From Streptomyces sp. NBC_01233 (GTDB lineage: Bacteria; Actinomycetota; Actinomycetes; Streptomycetales; Streptomycetaceae), in NCBI RefSeq assembly GCF_035989305.1, contig NZ_CP108514.1, positions 9,032,501 to 9,096,500 on the forward strand: 64,000 nt of DNA, written 5' to 3'. Under the pieces are notes generated by a model, which worked only from the letters and a program-made list of their open reading frames with translations, was not told where the DNA came from and made no database searches. Both the position numbers and the translations under genes were made by a program. Positions 26,390 through 35,607 of this stretch are shown piece by piece; positions within the stretch are counted from its first letter, which is position 1, and each line of letters begins with the position of its first letter.

Positions 26390-27215
26390 CGACCGTGCCG
26401 GAACAACGCTGCCATGCGTCGTGCCGGAAACATGGAATGTGATGTCGATGTTGTTGTGGCCCATCCACTCGGCGACGTCGGTGATGGGGATGTTGTGCCT
26501 GAGGCAGTTCGAGGCGAAGAAGTGGCGGAGGCTGTAGATGACCATGCCGTCGGGTATGTCGAGCTCGCCCCGCCTCTTGAGCCGTTGCCACTGGTTCTGC
26601 AGGAGGTACGGCTGGACGGCTCGGGTCCTGGGGATGGCGCAGTAGGTAGCCATCGATGGTGCCGTGGTGATCGGCGTACGACTCGATGGCGCCTTTGGTC
26701 CGGCGCGGGAGAGGGACGTCGCGGTACTCGCCGATCTTGCGGTGCTTGAGACGGTCATACGTCTTCGTTGACTGGTTGACCTGCTCGGTAACCCGGTAGA
26801 CGTCGTCGTCCACGATGTTGTTCACGTTGACCGCAGCGGCCTCACCGTTTCGAAGGCCGCAGCCACTCATGAGCTCCACTATGAGCCGGAAGGTGTCGTC
26901 GCCGGCCTCCCGAAGAGTCTGGAGCTGCGCAGGGGAGGGGATGACGGCCCGCTTGGGGTCGTACTGCGGTGCCTTGACGCCCAGAAGGGGGTTGTCGTCG
27001 AAGAGCCCCAGGCGATGCGCGTCGAGGAGGATCGACTTCAGCTTGTCGAATGCGTTCGACTGCGCTGCGAGTCCCACACCGTTGCGCTCCATTGTCCGGA
27101 TGAAGCCGTCCACCACCTTGTGGTCGAAGGTGCTCATCCGGCTTGTGGTCGAAGGTGCTCATCCGGCGGGTGCCGAGCGCGGGGAAGATGTGGTGCTGTA
27201 GGAGGGGTCTGCCGC
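26390..27215 (-). pseudogene. Tyrosine recombinase/integrase, multiply frameshifted
   Basis: Reads LLQHHIFPALGTRR and then, after a 25-bp tandem duplication that shifts the frame, STFDHKVVDGFIRTMERNG through the box I Arg in LMSGCGLRNGEAAAV. A second shift near 26630 moves the C-terminal catalytic part (YSLRHFFASNCLRHNIPI, EWMGHNNIDITFH) to another frame. The region where the nucleophilic Tyr should be reads FRHDAW, so the active-site Tyr appears lost. The extreme N-terminus is missing, cut near 27215 where IS3-related sequence begins. It once encoded a phage- or ICE-type integrase and is now dead. Confidence 0.8.
27117..27166. repeat. 25-bp perfect tandem duplication
   Basis: Two adjacent identical 25-bp units (27117-27141 and 27142-27166) in the integrase pseudogene. 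The length is not a multiple of three, so it shifts the frame. Confidence 0.95.
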
Positions 27216-27273
27216 ACGATCGGGTGACATCTGAAGTGGCTTGCCCTGTAGGGCAGGTGGGAAGGATGTCGCT

Positions 27274-27638
27274 GTGCCCAAGCCCTATCCGGAAGAGTTC
27301 CGCCAGGACGTCGTGCGCGTCGCGCGGAACCGTGGCCCGGGTGTGACGGTCGAGCAGGTCGCCACCGACTTCGGAGTCCACCCGATGACGTTGTGGAAAT
27401 GGATGCGCCGGGCGGACATCGATGACGGGACCAAGGCCGGAACGTCCAGTGGCCGCAACCTAGAGGCGTTCCGGCGGCACGGCATTCCCTTCATCGTCGT
27501 CGACCGGGTTGCCGAGGGCGCCGACCAGTGTTCGGTCTCGGTCGACGACGTGGTCGGCGGGGCCTTGGCCGTCCACCACCTCATCGATGCCGGGCATCGT
27601 TCCATCGGCTACGTGTCCGGGCCCGAGGAGCTCAGCCA
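27274..27638 (+). pseudogene. IS3 OrfA fragment fused in frame to a LacI-family regulator fragment
   Basis: From a GTG at 27274 the frame reads PKPYPEEFRQDVVRVARN and FGVHPMTLWKWMRRADI, the helix-turn-helix of an IS3-family OrfA. At about 27455 it passes without a stop into RNLEAFRRHGIPFIVVDR and HHLIDAGHRSIGYVSGPE, the ligand-binding domain of a LacI-type repressor. The regulator's own helix-turn-helix and the first part of its sensor domain are gone. IS256 copy 2 interrupts the gene after EELSQ. Before that insertion the frame ran on to 29518, so a chimeric protein with a transposon HTH and a LacI sensor may once have been produced. Confidence 0.75.
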
Positions 27639-29068
27639 GGTCATGTCCCCCTTCGTGGTGTAGCCGATCACTCGGTGGGCGCGTTGGTGGCGTTGGGTGG
27701 TGCGGGGGCGCTTTTAGGGAGCTCGGTGGGGTAGATCTCGTCCATGCTTCCCTCGGGCAGGTAGCGGCGGGGGAAGGCGATCCATTCGTCGTGCAGTTCG
27801 AAGAGCACGGCTGTGACCAGTCGCAGGAGGGCGTCGTCGTTGGGGAAGACCTGGACGACGTCGGTGCGGCGCTTGATCTCGCGGTTGATCCGTTCGAGCG
27901 GGTTGGTGGACTGGATCTTCTTCCAGTGCCGTTCCGGGAAGGCCGCGAAGGCGGTCAGGTCGTCCTTGGCGTCCAGGAGCATCTGTTTGACCTTGGGGAA
28001 CTGCTTGCCGAGCATCTCGGCGACGGTGTCGAGCTGGGTGCGGACCGCGTCCTGGGTGGGCTGGGCGAAGACTGTGCGGATGGTTGCGGCGACCATCTCG
28101 GTCGCCTCCTTCGGAATCACCGCGAAGACATTTCGCAGGAAATGAACACGGCATCTCTGCCACGCGGCGCCGAGCATGACCTTGCGGATCGCCTTGACCA
28201 GGCCGGAATGGCTGTCGGACAGGACCAGGCGGACCCCGGTCAGGCCGCGTTCGCGCAGGGAGCGCAGGAACTCGGCCCAGAACGCCTCGGTCTCGCTGTC
28301 GCCGACCATGACGCCCAGGACCTCGCGGCCGCCGTCCTCGGTGATCCCGGTGGCGACGACCACGGCGCGAGAGACGATCTGGTGGTTCACGCGTGCCTTG
28401 CAGTAGGTGGCGTCCAGGTACATGTAGGGGAAGCGGGTGTGGTCCAGCGGCCGGGTGCGGAAGGCGGTCAGCGGCTCGTCCAGGTCCGCGCAGATCCGGG
28501 AGACCTCGCTCTTGGAGATCCCGGTGTCCGCGCCCAGGGCCTTGACCAAGTCGTCCACCGACCGGGTGGACACGCCATGGACGTAGGCCTCCACGATGAC
28601 CGCGTACAGGGCCTGGTCGATCCGGCGCCGGCGCTCCAGCAGGCTGGGGAAGAAGCTTCCGGCGCGCAGTTTGGGGATGGCCAGCTCCAGGTCGCCGGCC
28701 TGGGTGGTGAGCGTCTTCTCGCGGTGCCCGTTGCGCAAGGCGGTACGGGCCTCGGTGTGCTCGTTCCAGCCGGCACCGATGTGGGCAGCGGCCTCGGCCT
28801 CGATCAGCTCCTGCAGCATCCGCTCGGCGATGCCGCGGACGAGTTCGAGTCCGTCTGCCGAGCGTAGTGACTCCAGCAGGCGTAATAGGTCAGACTGGGA
28901 CAGGGCCACCTCGCACCTCCGTTGTTGAACTGGCCGTTCAATACGGAGAGTTGCATGGTGGCCCACCTCATGCGCAGAGAGCGCGAGCCCTCCGCGGGTG
29001 TGCGCCCGGCGAGCAAGCCCGCGCACACCTCACCCTTGATCGGCTACACCACGTGGCGGGACGCCATC
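27639..29068 (-). mobile_element. IS256-family insertion sequence, copy 2
   Basis: 1430 bp flanked by the 8-bp duplication CTCAGCCA (27631-27638 and 29069-29076). It has the same ends and length as copy 1 and is inverted relative to it. It is inserted in the LacI-type gene. Confidence 0.95.
27668..28909 (-). CDS. IS256-family transposase (copy 2)
   Basis: The translation is identical to copy 1 at 17696-18937 (413 residues from the GTG at 28909), with the same DDE residues in YLDATYCKAR, LSDSHSG and NPLERINRE. Full identity over the protein implies very recent transposition or gene conversion. The opposite orientation means recombination between the copies would invert the 8.7 kb between them. 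Confidence 0.93.
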   Translation of the reverse strand: MALSQSDLLRLLESLRSADGLELVRGIAERMLQELIEAEAAAHIGAGWNEHTEARTALRNGHREKTLTTQAGDLELAIPKLRAGSFFPSLLERRRRIDQALYAVIVEAYVHGVSTRSVDDLVKALGADTGISKSEVSRICADLDEPLTAFRTRPLDHTRFPYMYLDATYCKARVNHQIVSRAVVVATGITEDGGREVLGVMVGDSETEAFWAEFLRSLRERGLTGVRLVLSDSHSGLVKAIRKVMLGAAWQRCRVHFLRNVFAVIPKEATEMVAATIRTVFAQPTQDAVRTQLDTVAEMLGKQFPKVKQMLLDAKDDLTAFAAFPERHWKKIQSTNPLERINREIKRRTDVVQVFPNDDALLRLVTAVLFELHDEWIAFPRRYLPEGSMDEIYPTELPKSAPAPPNATNAPTE

Positions 29069-29518
29069 CTCAGCCAGGTCAGGGACCGGCGCATCGGGGC
29101 ATGGAACGCGTTGACCGAAGCGGGCCTGGCACAGTCGGCGCTGTTTGAGTTGCCGGCCGGAAGCCTCGACGTGGCCGCGGGCCGGGACGCGGGATCCCGC
29201 TTCCTGGGCCTGTCCGACCGGCCGACCGCGGTCTTCTGCGCCAACGACCTGCTGGCCCTCGGATTCCTCCAGACCATGTACGCCGCCGGCGTGCAGGTCC
29301 CCGACCACGTGGCCATCGTCGGCTACGACGACATCGAATTCGCCGCGGCGGCCGCGGTCCCGCTGACATCCGTCTGGCAGCCAGCCGTCACGATGGGCAC
29401 GCTGGCGGCCGAGATGCTCCTGGAGGAGACGGGGGAGGCCGGGGCCGTACACGAGCACCGGCACATCGTGCTGCAGCCGGAACTGGTGGTGCGCAGCTCC
29501 TCTCTGCCCTCACGGTGA
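29069..29518 (+). pseudogene. LacI-family regulator, C-terminal part
   Basis: Joined across IS256 the frame continues EELSQ-VRDRRIGAWNALTE, then RPTAVFCANDLLALGFLQTM, VPDHVAIVGYDDIEFAAAA and VLQPELVVRSS. These are the conserved ligand-binding and dimerisation segments of LacI/GalR repressors. It ends at a TGA at 29516-29518. Next to it, on the opposite strand, is the tail of a GH3 beta-glucosidase, which fits a sugar-responsive regulator of that enzyme; the pair is now non-functional. Confidence 0.8.
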
Positions 29519-29545
29519 TGCGGAACCGGGAGGGCAGAACGTCGG

Positions 29546-29735
29546 TCAGCCGATGGTGAGGGTGCGTTGCCCGGTGATGTCGCGGGACGCACGCGCCGCG
29601 GCGAAGGTGTAGAGCCCGGGAACGAGTGTCCAGTTGCCCGAGTTCCACACCATCAGGTCTTCGGGTGCGATGGTGAAGACGAGGCGCTGAGCGGCACCTC
29701 GATCCAGGGACACCTTCCAGAAGAGGCGCCCATGA
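29546..29735 (-). pseudogene. GH3 beta-glucosidase, C-terminal Fn3-like domain remnant
   Basis: About 62 codons: KVSLDRGAAQRLVFTIAPED, LMVWNSGNWTLVPGLYTF and ASRDITGQRTLTIG. This is the fibronectin-III-like domain that closes many GH3 beta-glucosidases. The catalytic (beta/alpha)8 and sandwich domains are absent: similarity ends at about 29735 without a start. The stop is at 29546-29548. Confidence 0.65.
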
Positions 29736-29863
29736 CACGCCGGTTGAGGTCCCTTGTGGCCGTTGGGTTACCCGGAACGTCGTAGAGACTCCTTCTCGGC
29801 GCCTTGCCGGGGGCGGCTTGCCTCGTGCCGGAGCTGGCTCTTCGAAGCCCTTGATGGGATGGT

Positions 29864-31834
29864 TTAGCTGGTTACGTCCTCGTTGATGTCATCTGTTATC
29901 CAGTCATGCGGGACCAAGGCGTCGCCGTTACTGCGCCTCCAGCGGGCTTGAACGGCGCTGCGGAAGGGTTCCTCGTCGAGGTCGGCGTGTTCCATGACGA
30001 TGACCTGGAACTCGCCTTGCAAGGCGTCGATGGTGCGCTGGATGGTCTTGTACAGGTTCAGTAGCGCTGCCCGGTCAGTCACGGGGGTGCCGTCGTTGGC
30101 GTCTTCGGGGTAATACACCTGGGAGGGCTGATCGAGGATGAGGAAGCGCGGGACGGGGCTGCCCTGTTCGCGGAACCATTCGTGCAAGCTGAGCATGGTG
30201 GCGACGTGATACCCCATCGCGTTTTCCCCGCCTCCGATCTCGGGCAGGCGAAGCGGCCCGCGGGTGGTGTCCGCCACGACCGTCAGCGCCCGAGGATCCA
30301 GCCGGATCGGGGATTCGCGATGCTCCAGGTCCAGCCTGATCGCCTTGTCCTTGATCTTTGCGCTGACAAGGGAGGTGGAGCTGCTCAGTCGATCGTCCTG
30401 GACGGTTGTGCCGAGCTGCTCCTCCAGTTCCGTGATCTGCGCGACGATGTCCTCGCGCCGGTCGACCACCTGGGGCACGTGCTCATGGCGTGCGGCCGTT
30501 TCCAAGAAGAGGCTGATGCGTCCTTGCACCACGGCAGCACGTCTCAGAGGGTCACCTTGACCAGCCGTGAACCGCTGGCCCGCAGCCAGGGTGTCGATCT
30601 CCTCCTGGTTACGGGCCAGAGAGGCGCGCAGTTCCTGCAGCGTGTTCTCTTCCTCGGCGATCAGCGCCGCGATGTCGGGAGTGCTGCTACCGATGGTGGT
30701 CATCTCGGCGTTCAGTCGGGCTAGGTCCTGGCGGATGATGTCGGCGATTTGACCGGGCTGGGGTGTCGAGCTGCCACACACAGGGCATTGCCCGGTGTAT
30801 TCCTCCTCATGAGTTCGCGGTTCTGGGAGGAGACCGAGGGTGGCTAGGCGAGCATGCTGTTCGGCGGCCTGGCCGAGGAACTCGTCACTCTCCTGAGCGA
30901 TCCGCTTGAGATTGGAGATGCGTGCTCGGGCGCGGCCGTGGGCTTGGCGGAGCCCCCTGCGGTCCTCGGTCAGAGCCGTCAGAGGGTCCTCGGACCCAGA
31001 GGGGCTCGCGTCGGGAACCGCGCCGGATGCTGCCCGGCGCAGCCCCATGAGAACCTGTGCGGCTGTCAGCAGCGCGTGACCTCCTGGCAACGGCGCAAGT
31101 AGGCCTGCTTCTATGGCCTCGGTGAGCAGGGCGCGGGCTTGGCCGGAAGCCGGACCCATTGTGCGGGCGGCGGCAAGTGCGTTCTCCATGTCGGCCAGCT
31201 GTCGGCGGAGGAGCCGAAGGTTGTGTTCGCGCAGGGCTCGCTCGGGGTCCACAGCACCCAGAAAGTACGGCAGCATCGCCCTGATGGCCGCCCGGTGGAA
31301 GTCTTCACTCTGCCCGTGGAAGAGCAGGTCCGGATTGGCCACCTCGTTCTGTTTCTGGAGGCAGAAGAACAGAGCGTGCCGTACTGAGGGCGGAATGGGC
31401 TTGGCGCTGCGCACCGCCGGGATTCGCAGCGTGTGGTCGATGCCTGCGAAGTCCGAGAGCAGGGCTTTGGCGATATCGAGCGGGGTCGCGAAGATCAGTT
31501 TGATCAGAGGCGGGGGCGCCGCACCGTGGGCCTGGGAGACGACACACATCGTGGTCGCGGTGGCTGCTTTGGCGGGGGGCGCCGGCCGGGCGACGAAGAG
31601 CTGCTGATCGCCCTTGACGAGAGTGACGGCGAAGACTCGTACGAAGTTACGCAGGGCCGCGCCTTGGATGCCGTAGTCGTCGCTGGCAAGGCAGTAGTCG
31701 ATGATGTTGAGCAGGGCGCTCTTCCCGCGCCGCGAGTCCCCGGTGATGATGTTCATCCGCCCGGTCTTGAACGGCACGGTGCGGATCCGGCCGTCGGCGC
31801 TGTAGATCGAGATGGCGCTGATCTGGAAGGTCAA
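29864..31834 (-). CDS. ABC-3C system ATPase (DUF3732 family)
   Basis: 656 residues. Rad50/SMC-like ABC ATPase: P-loop in TGDSRRGKSALLN (about residues 32-39), an internal coiled-coil-like region with a zinc-hook type CPVCGSS (about 350), a signature-like GGGENAMGYHVAT (about 532-542), and the characteristic Walker B with D-loop FLILDQPSQVYYP (about 564-574). The start TTG at 31834 overlaps the preceding stop as TTGA, has AGGAG upstream and gives the family's TFQISAISIYS opening; the frame stays open 19 codons further but without similarity. DUF3732 ATPases are the motor or sensor of ABC three-component systems, predicted by comparative genomics to act in biological conflict. Here it is the distal gene of a complete trio. 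Confidence 0.92.
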   Translation of the reverse strand: MTFQISAISIYSADGRIRTVPFKTGRMNIITGDSRRGKSALLNIIDYCLASDDYGIQGAALRNFVRVFAVTLVKGDQQLFVARPAPPAKAATATTMCVVSQAHGAAPPPLIKLIFATPLDIAKALLSDFAGIDHTLRIPAVRSAKPIPPSVRHALFFCLQKQNEVANPDLLFHGQSEDFHRAAIRAMLPYFLGAVDPERALREHNLRLLRRQLADMENALAAARTMGPASGQARALLTEAIEAGLLAPLPGGHALLTAAQVLMGLRRAASGAVPDASPSGSEDPLTALTEDRRGLRQAHGRARARISNLKRIAQESDEFLGQAAEQHARLATLGLLPEPRTHEEEYTGQCPVCGSSTPQPGQIADIIRQDLARLNAEMTTIGSSTPDIAALIAEEENTLQELRASLARNQEEIDTLAAGQRFTAGQGDPLRRAAVVQGRISLFLETAARHEHVPQVVDRREDIVAQITELEEQLGTTVQDDRLSSSTSLVSAKIKDKAIRLDLEHRESPIRLDPRALTVVADTTRGPLRLPEIGGGENAMGYHVATMLSLHEWFREQGSPVPRFLILDQPSQVYYPEDANDGTPVTDRAALLNLYKTIQRTIDALQGEFQVIVMEHADLDEEPFRSAVQARWRRSNGDALVPHDWITDDINEDVTS

Positions 31835-32322
31835 GGCCGGACTCCTAGCAGGGTCATCACAGTACTCATGCTTCCTGTGCTGGGTAGCCACCGACCCAGC
31901 ATGTGCGCGGCCTGCTGGATGGCGATGACTTCTTCGGTCCGGCCGGTGACTACCTTCTTCAGTCGACCGGCTGGAAGGAACAGCAGCCCCTGGTCGGTGC
32001 AGCGCACTAGCGCGGTTTGCAGCGCCATCAGCAGACCGGGGCGGACGACGGCGGCCAGCGCGGTGGCGTTCTGGGTCATGTTCACCTTGACGGCCCTGTT
32101 CTCTTCCAGCCAGCGGTTCAGTCCGGCGCCGGTCGTCCTGGGCAGCCGGTCACGTATTGCCGGCTGCAAGGCCATGACGGAACTGAGCACGGCAACAGGA
32201 ATTGGGCACGGCTGGCTGTACTGAACCTCGTGTCCTTGTACTGCCCTGGCAGTGAGCACGGCCGTGAAAGCCGGGTTGTACAGCGCACGCTCCTCACGGC
32301 TGAGGTTGGCGAACTCGCTCAT
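31831..32322 (-). CDS. ABC-3C system middle component
   Basis: 163 residues. The pattern LYNPAFTAVLTARAV, PCPIPVAVLSSVMALQPAI, RDRLPRTTGAGLNRWLEEN is that of the middle component of ABC three-component systems, a small helical protein encoded between the effector and the ATPase. Its start ATG overlaps the effector stop by four bases (ATGA) and its stop overlaps the ATPase TTG, so the three products are translationally coupled. Its biochemical role is not established; it is thought to bridge ATPase and effector. No catalytic motif is visible. Confidence 0.88.
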   Translation of the reverse strand: MSEFANLSREERALYNPAFTAVLTARAVQGHEVQYSQPCPIPVAVLSSVMALQPAIRDRLPRTTGAGLNRWLEENRAVKVNMTQNATALAAVVRPGLLMALQTALVRCTDQGLLFLPAGRLKKVVTGRTEEVIAIQQAAHMLGRWLPSTGSMSTVMTLLGVRP

Positions 32323-33530
32323 GACGAGGCGGCCTTCGCGGGCTCCAGAACCGCCATCAGTCTGGCTCCGAAGTCGACGTGCCAGCCCACCCGGTAGTCG
32401 TCTGCCAGCATGTGAAAGGAGCCCTTTGATACGAACGGCTCGTCACAGTCCGGGCGGATGCGCCTCTGTGCCTCGCTCATCGCCCACCGGTAGATCTTCC
32501 TTGCTGCGGCCACCTTCTCGGTCTCTGCTGTCTGAGCACCGAGCTCGTCCTGCATCTCTTCGAAGAGCTCTTCCCACTCTTCGACGAGGCGGCGCTCATA
32601 CCGGCTGATCTCCCCTGGCAGCAGGAGGTTCTCGTCGGACCAGCGAGAGCGCTGAGTGAAGGCCCTCATATAGTCCCGGACGGCTCTACTAACGCGCGAT
32701 GTACTGATGTCGATCAGAAGCAGCTGACCGACAAAGGCATGGTCGGTGTACTTCGAGAGGTTCGGTTCAAGGGTGGCGATGTCTTCGTCGATCGGCAGGT
32801 TCTCCGGTCGGAACTGATTGCGCTGGTCGGTGAACATCTGGTCGAACTCGCCGCCACTGATCGCGTCCATGTCCTGGGCCCGTAGCTGGCGGATGGTGCG
32901 CTGGAAGAACCAGCCTTCCAGCCGGCTCAGGAATGGACGCGCGTACTGGTGGCCGACGGCAGTGACGGCCCGTTCCAACAGGAGATCCTCCACCGCGTCC
33001 ACATCGGGAGCCTTGCCGAACACTTGGATGCGGGCGACCATGCGTTGCCGTTGGCTGTCCGTCAGCTTGTCGAACGCCTCGAAAGCCCTCTTCAAGTCCT
33101 TGTTCGTCGAAGCCTTTCGCGCTGCTACCAGCGCGGCTAGGGCACGGTCTTCGTCCCGGCAGCCAGACACTGCCGGCTGCAACATGTTGCCCACCGAGCC
33201 GCCCGGCAGCTCGGCAGTGGTAAGCAAAACCAGATCTGTCTCATCAAGGTTCAGTTGGTCACCAGTGATGGCGTGAGCCCAGATCCGTAGCGTTTTCCAT
33301 AGGTCGGTGCTGGCATCCGTGAGGCTGATCCCCGGTGCCCTGTGCTTGAGTTGGTAGTAGACCGCGCCCGACTTTGATACTTCCTCAATGTCGTCCCCGG
33401 CCTCGATGGCTACCGACCACTCAAGCCCCCGTCCGTGATGACCGACGCAGAGGTGGAGAGCCTGGCGCAGCTGATACACGTAGCCGATAGCCGAGGCCGA
33501 CGCCTCGAACGGGTCCACCTTCTCCGCCAT
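32319..33530 (-). CDS. ABC-3C system effector with restriction-endonuclease-like N-terminus
   Basis: 403 residues from an ATG at 33530 with GGGGGAATC upstream; an upstream ATG at 33617 is in frame but adds an unrelated leader. The N-terminal 90 residues carry SASAIGYVYQLRQAL, then IEAGDDIEE and YYQLKHR. This arrangement (acidic residue, Asp, and QxK) is typical of PD-(D/E)XK nucleases of the DUF4297/Cap4-like group. The remaining 300 residues are helical and end in a shared C-terminal domain of ABC-3C effectors (SGGEFDQMFTDQRNQFRP, DDYRVGWHVDFGARLMAVL). The predicted role is a DNA-cleaving effector unleashed by the ATPase. All three genes appear intact, in contrast to the decayed surroundings. 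Confidence 0.88.
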   Translation of the reverse strand: MAEKVDPFEASASAIGYVYQLRQALHLCVGHHGRGLEWSVAIEAGDDIEEVSKSGAVYYQLKHRAPGISLTDASTDLWKTLRIWAHAITGDQLNLDETDLVLLTTAELPGGSVGNMLQPAVSGCRDEDRALAALVAARKASTNKDLKRAFEAFDKLTDSQRQRMVARIQVFGKAPDVDAVEDLLLERAVTAVGHQYARPFLSRLEGWFFQRTIRQLRAQDMDAISGGEFDQMFTDQRNQFRPENLPIDEDIATLEPNLSKYTDHAFVGQLLLIDISTSRVSRAVRDYMRAFTQRSRWSDENLLLPGEISRYERRLVEEWEELFEEMQDELGAQTAETEKVAAARKIYRWAMSEAQRRIRPDCDEPFVSKGSFHMLADDYRVGWHVDFGARLMAVLEPAKAASS

Positions 33531-33694
33531 GATTCCCCCTAGTGCAGCGAAGCTCACCGAACGTGACACCGATCTTGGCACGGCAACCTCACCCAGGACA
33601 GTCCCCAGCACAGCCATGCCGCACCTGAGCTGGAGGTGCGGCCAAGTCGAGGGACCTTGCTGCGATCTCTAGGGATGGCGGTGAACTCGAACTA

Positions 33695-33985
33695 ATGAGC
33701 TTCCTGTCCTGTCGCGCCGGGCGGCCCCTTCGCGATCGGCGCCCGCTGAGCGGCCGGAAGGGACAGGTGACACAGCCGAGTTCTAGAACCCGGCCGCATC
33801 GCGATCAGCCCGGCCACCGACAGCCGTCCCGAACGTCGGCCGCTGACGGTCCCGACCGGGGTGCGGCCCCGCCGGCCCCAGGTCCGTCCCCGGGGCGAGC
33901 GTCGGGTGAAGCCGGCGGCAGATCGCGCAACGGTGCTCCGGTGCGGCACTTCCAGAAGGTTGCGTCGATGACCGTTCGTTGATCT
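33695..33985 (-). pseudogene. Transposase debris (IS5-like and IS630-like pieces)
   Basis: Minus-strand frames include RRVIDATFWKC-type IS5 sequence (seen as VIDATFWKCRTGAPLRDLP) followed by TWGRRGRTPVGTVSG and RLSVAGLIAMRPGSR, which resemble the middle of IS630 transposases. No full domain remains. Confidence 0.45.
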
Positions 33986-34362
33986 CTTCAGCGGCCGCCC
34001 CGCCCGCGCCGAGTTGAGAGCGGAGCCTCGATCTTCTCCCACCCCGGGCCGGTCAGCCATCTATGTCGTTCCACGCAGTGACAACGGCGTCGGGGGAGCA
34101 ATGGGGCAACGGGCAGTGGTAGCCGCATGTGCCCGTTTGGTATTGCTGACCTGCGACGGTGAGAGCGGGGGGCTCGGTGATGGCTTTCGCCTTCGACGTG
34201 ATCTTCTATCTGTTCCCGATGACCCATCATGTCGAGTGCGTCGCGATCCTTGAGCCCGTTGGAAAGGGCCTCTGACGCGTAAATAGCAGCAGGTCAGGGT
34301 GGGTGTGGGCAGGGCTGGGTGCCCGGTGGCCGTTGAGGGCCGCCGGGTGTCTGGTCTGCCGG
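33986..34362. other. Stretch without a recognisable gene
   Basis: Lies between transposase debris and the 3' end of the IS110 element. No frame here has family-like composition; it may include the non-coding right end of IS110. Confidence 0.35.
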
Positions 34363-35607
34363 TCAGGCGGCGGTCTCCCTGGGGTTGAGGGTGACGGTGT
34401 AGCCGAGTTGGTTGAGCTGGCCGATGGCCCGGCGGGTGGCGCGTTCGGGGTCGCGTTGGGTGAAGTAGCTGCCGCCGAGTTCTTGGTAGGCGGCGTTGTC
34501 GGTGAGCATGTGTCAGATCGCGGTGATGATCGAGTGCTCGACGGCGACCAGGGCCCTGAGCGGGCCGCGGCGGGCGGTCAGGCGTTTGTAGCGGGCGGCG
34601 AGGTAGGTGTCCTTGGTTCTGACCGCGCCGAACGCGGCGAGCCCGGGGGCGCCTTTGAGGTAGGGGTTGCCGGGCCGGACCTTGGTGTTCTTGGTGCGGC
34701 CGGCGGATTCATGGTGGCCGGGGCAGACCCCGGCCCAGGACGCGAGGTGCTTGGCGGAGGCGAACCGTGTCATGTCCCCGCCGGTCTCCGCGATGATCAC
34801 CTCGGCGGTGGCCTGGTTGATCCCGGGGATGGTGTCGAGCAGGTCGAGGGCGCCACGAAAGGGCGACATCGCCTCCTCGACCCGTCCGCTGATCTGGTCG
34901 ATCATCCCGGTGAGCTGGTCGTACTGGTCCAGATGCAGGCGGGTCAGGAAGGCGTGGTGTTCGCGGAAGCGTCCGGTCAGGGCCTCGGTGAGTTCGGGGA
35001 TCTTGCTGCGGAGCTTGCGTTTGGCCAGGTCCGCGAGGACGTGCGGGTCGGCTTCGCCGCGGATGAGGGCTTCGAGCATGGCCCGGCCGGAGACGCCCAT
35101 GATGTCGGAGGCGACCGCGGACAGCTTGATTCCGGTGTCCTCCAGGAGTTTCTCCAACCGCTGGACCACACGGCTGCGTTCGCGGGTGGCGGTGGTCCGG
35201 GCGCGGGTGAGGTCTCGTAGTTCGCGGATCGGCTGGGGTGGGACGAAGGAGGGCCTCACCAGGCCATGGGCGCCGAGCTGGGCCAGCCAGGCCGCGTCCG
35301 AGACGTCCGTCTTGCGGCCGGGCAGGTTCTTGACCTGCCGCGCGTTGACGAGGATCACGTTCAAGCCCTCGGCCAGCACGTAGTAGAACGGCTTCCAATA
35401 GTCCGAGGTCGCCTCGATCACCACCAGGGTGACCTCGGTGGCGAGCAGGTGATCCCGCAGGTCCAGGACTGCGTTCGAGGTCGATCCCCACGTCGTGGTC
35501 TCGGCCGTGAAGGACCCCCGCCGCTTCGTACTGGGGGTGCGGACGCATACCTTGGCGTCCTTCTTGCTGATGTCGAGGCCGGCGCAGCGTTCGTGCAGCA
35601 CGTCCAC
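34363..35607 (-). pseudogene. IS110-family transposase with internal TGA
   Basis: Starts at a GTG at 35607 behind GAGGGAGGGAGC. The N-terminal DEDD domain is present (CAGLDISKKDAKVCVRTP, VIEATSDYWKPFYYVLAEG, RKTDVSDAAWLAQLGAHGL), as is the C-terminal Transposase_20 domain (LDTIPGINQATAEVIIAE, SWAGVCPGHHESAGRTK). The frame hits a TGA at 34513-34515, where the family has Trp in the ILTAIWHMLT motif. It then continues without another stop to 34363 (YFTQRDPERATRRAIGQL, GYTVTLN). Only the last 50 residues are lost, so partial activity is possible. IS110 elements encode a bridge RNA in a non-coding end; here that would be in the DNA upstream of 35607. Confidence 0.85.

Noticed and set aside
17537..29068. 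Composite transposon formed by the two IS256 copies
   Set aside because: Each copy has its own, different 8-bp target duplication on both sides. This indicates two separate insertions rather than one transposition of the whole segment.
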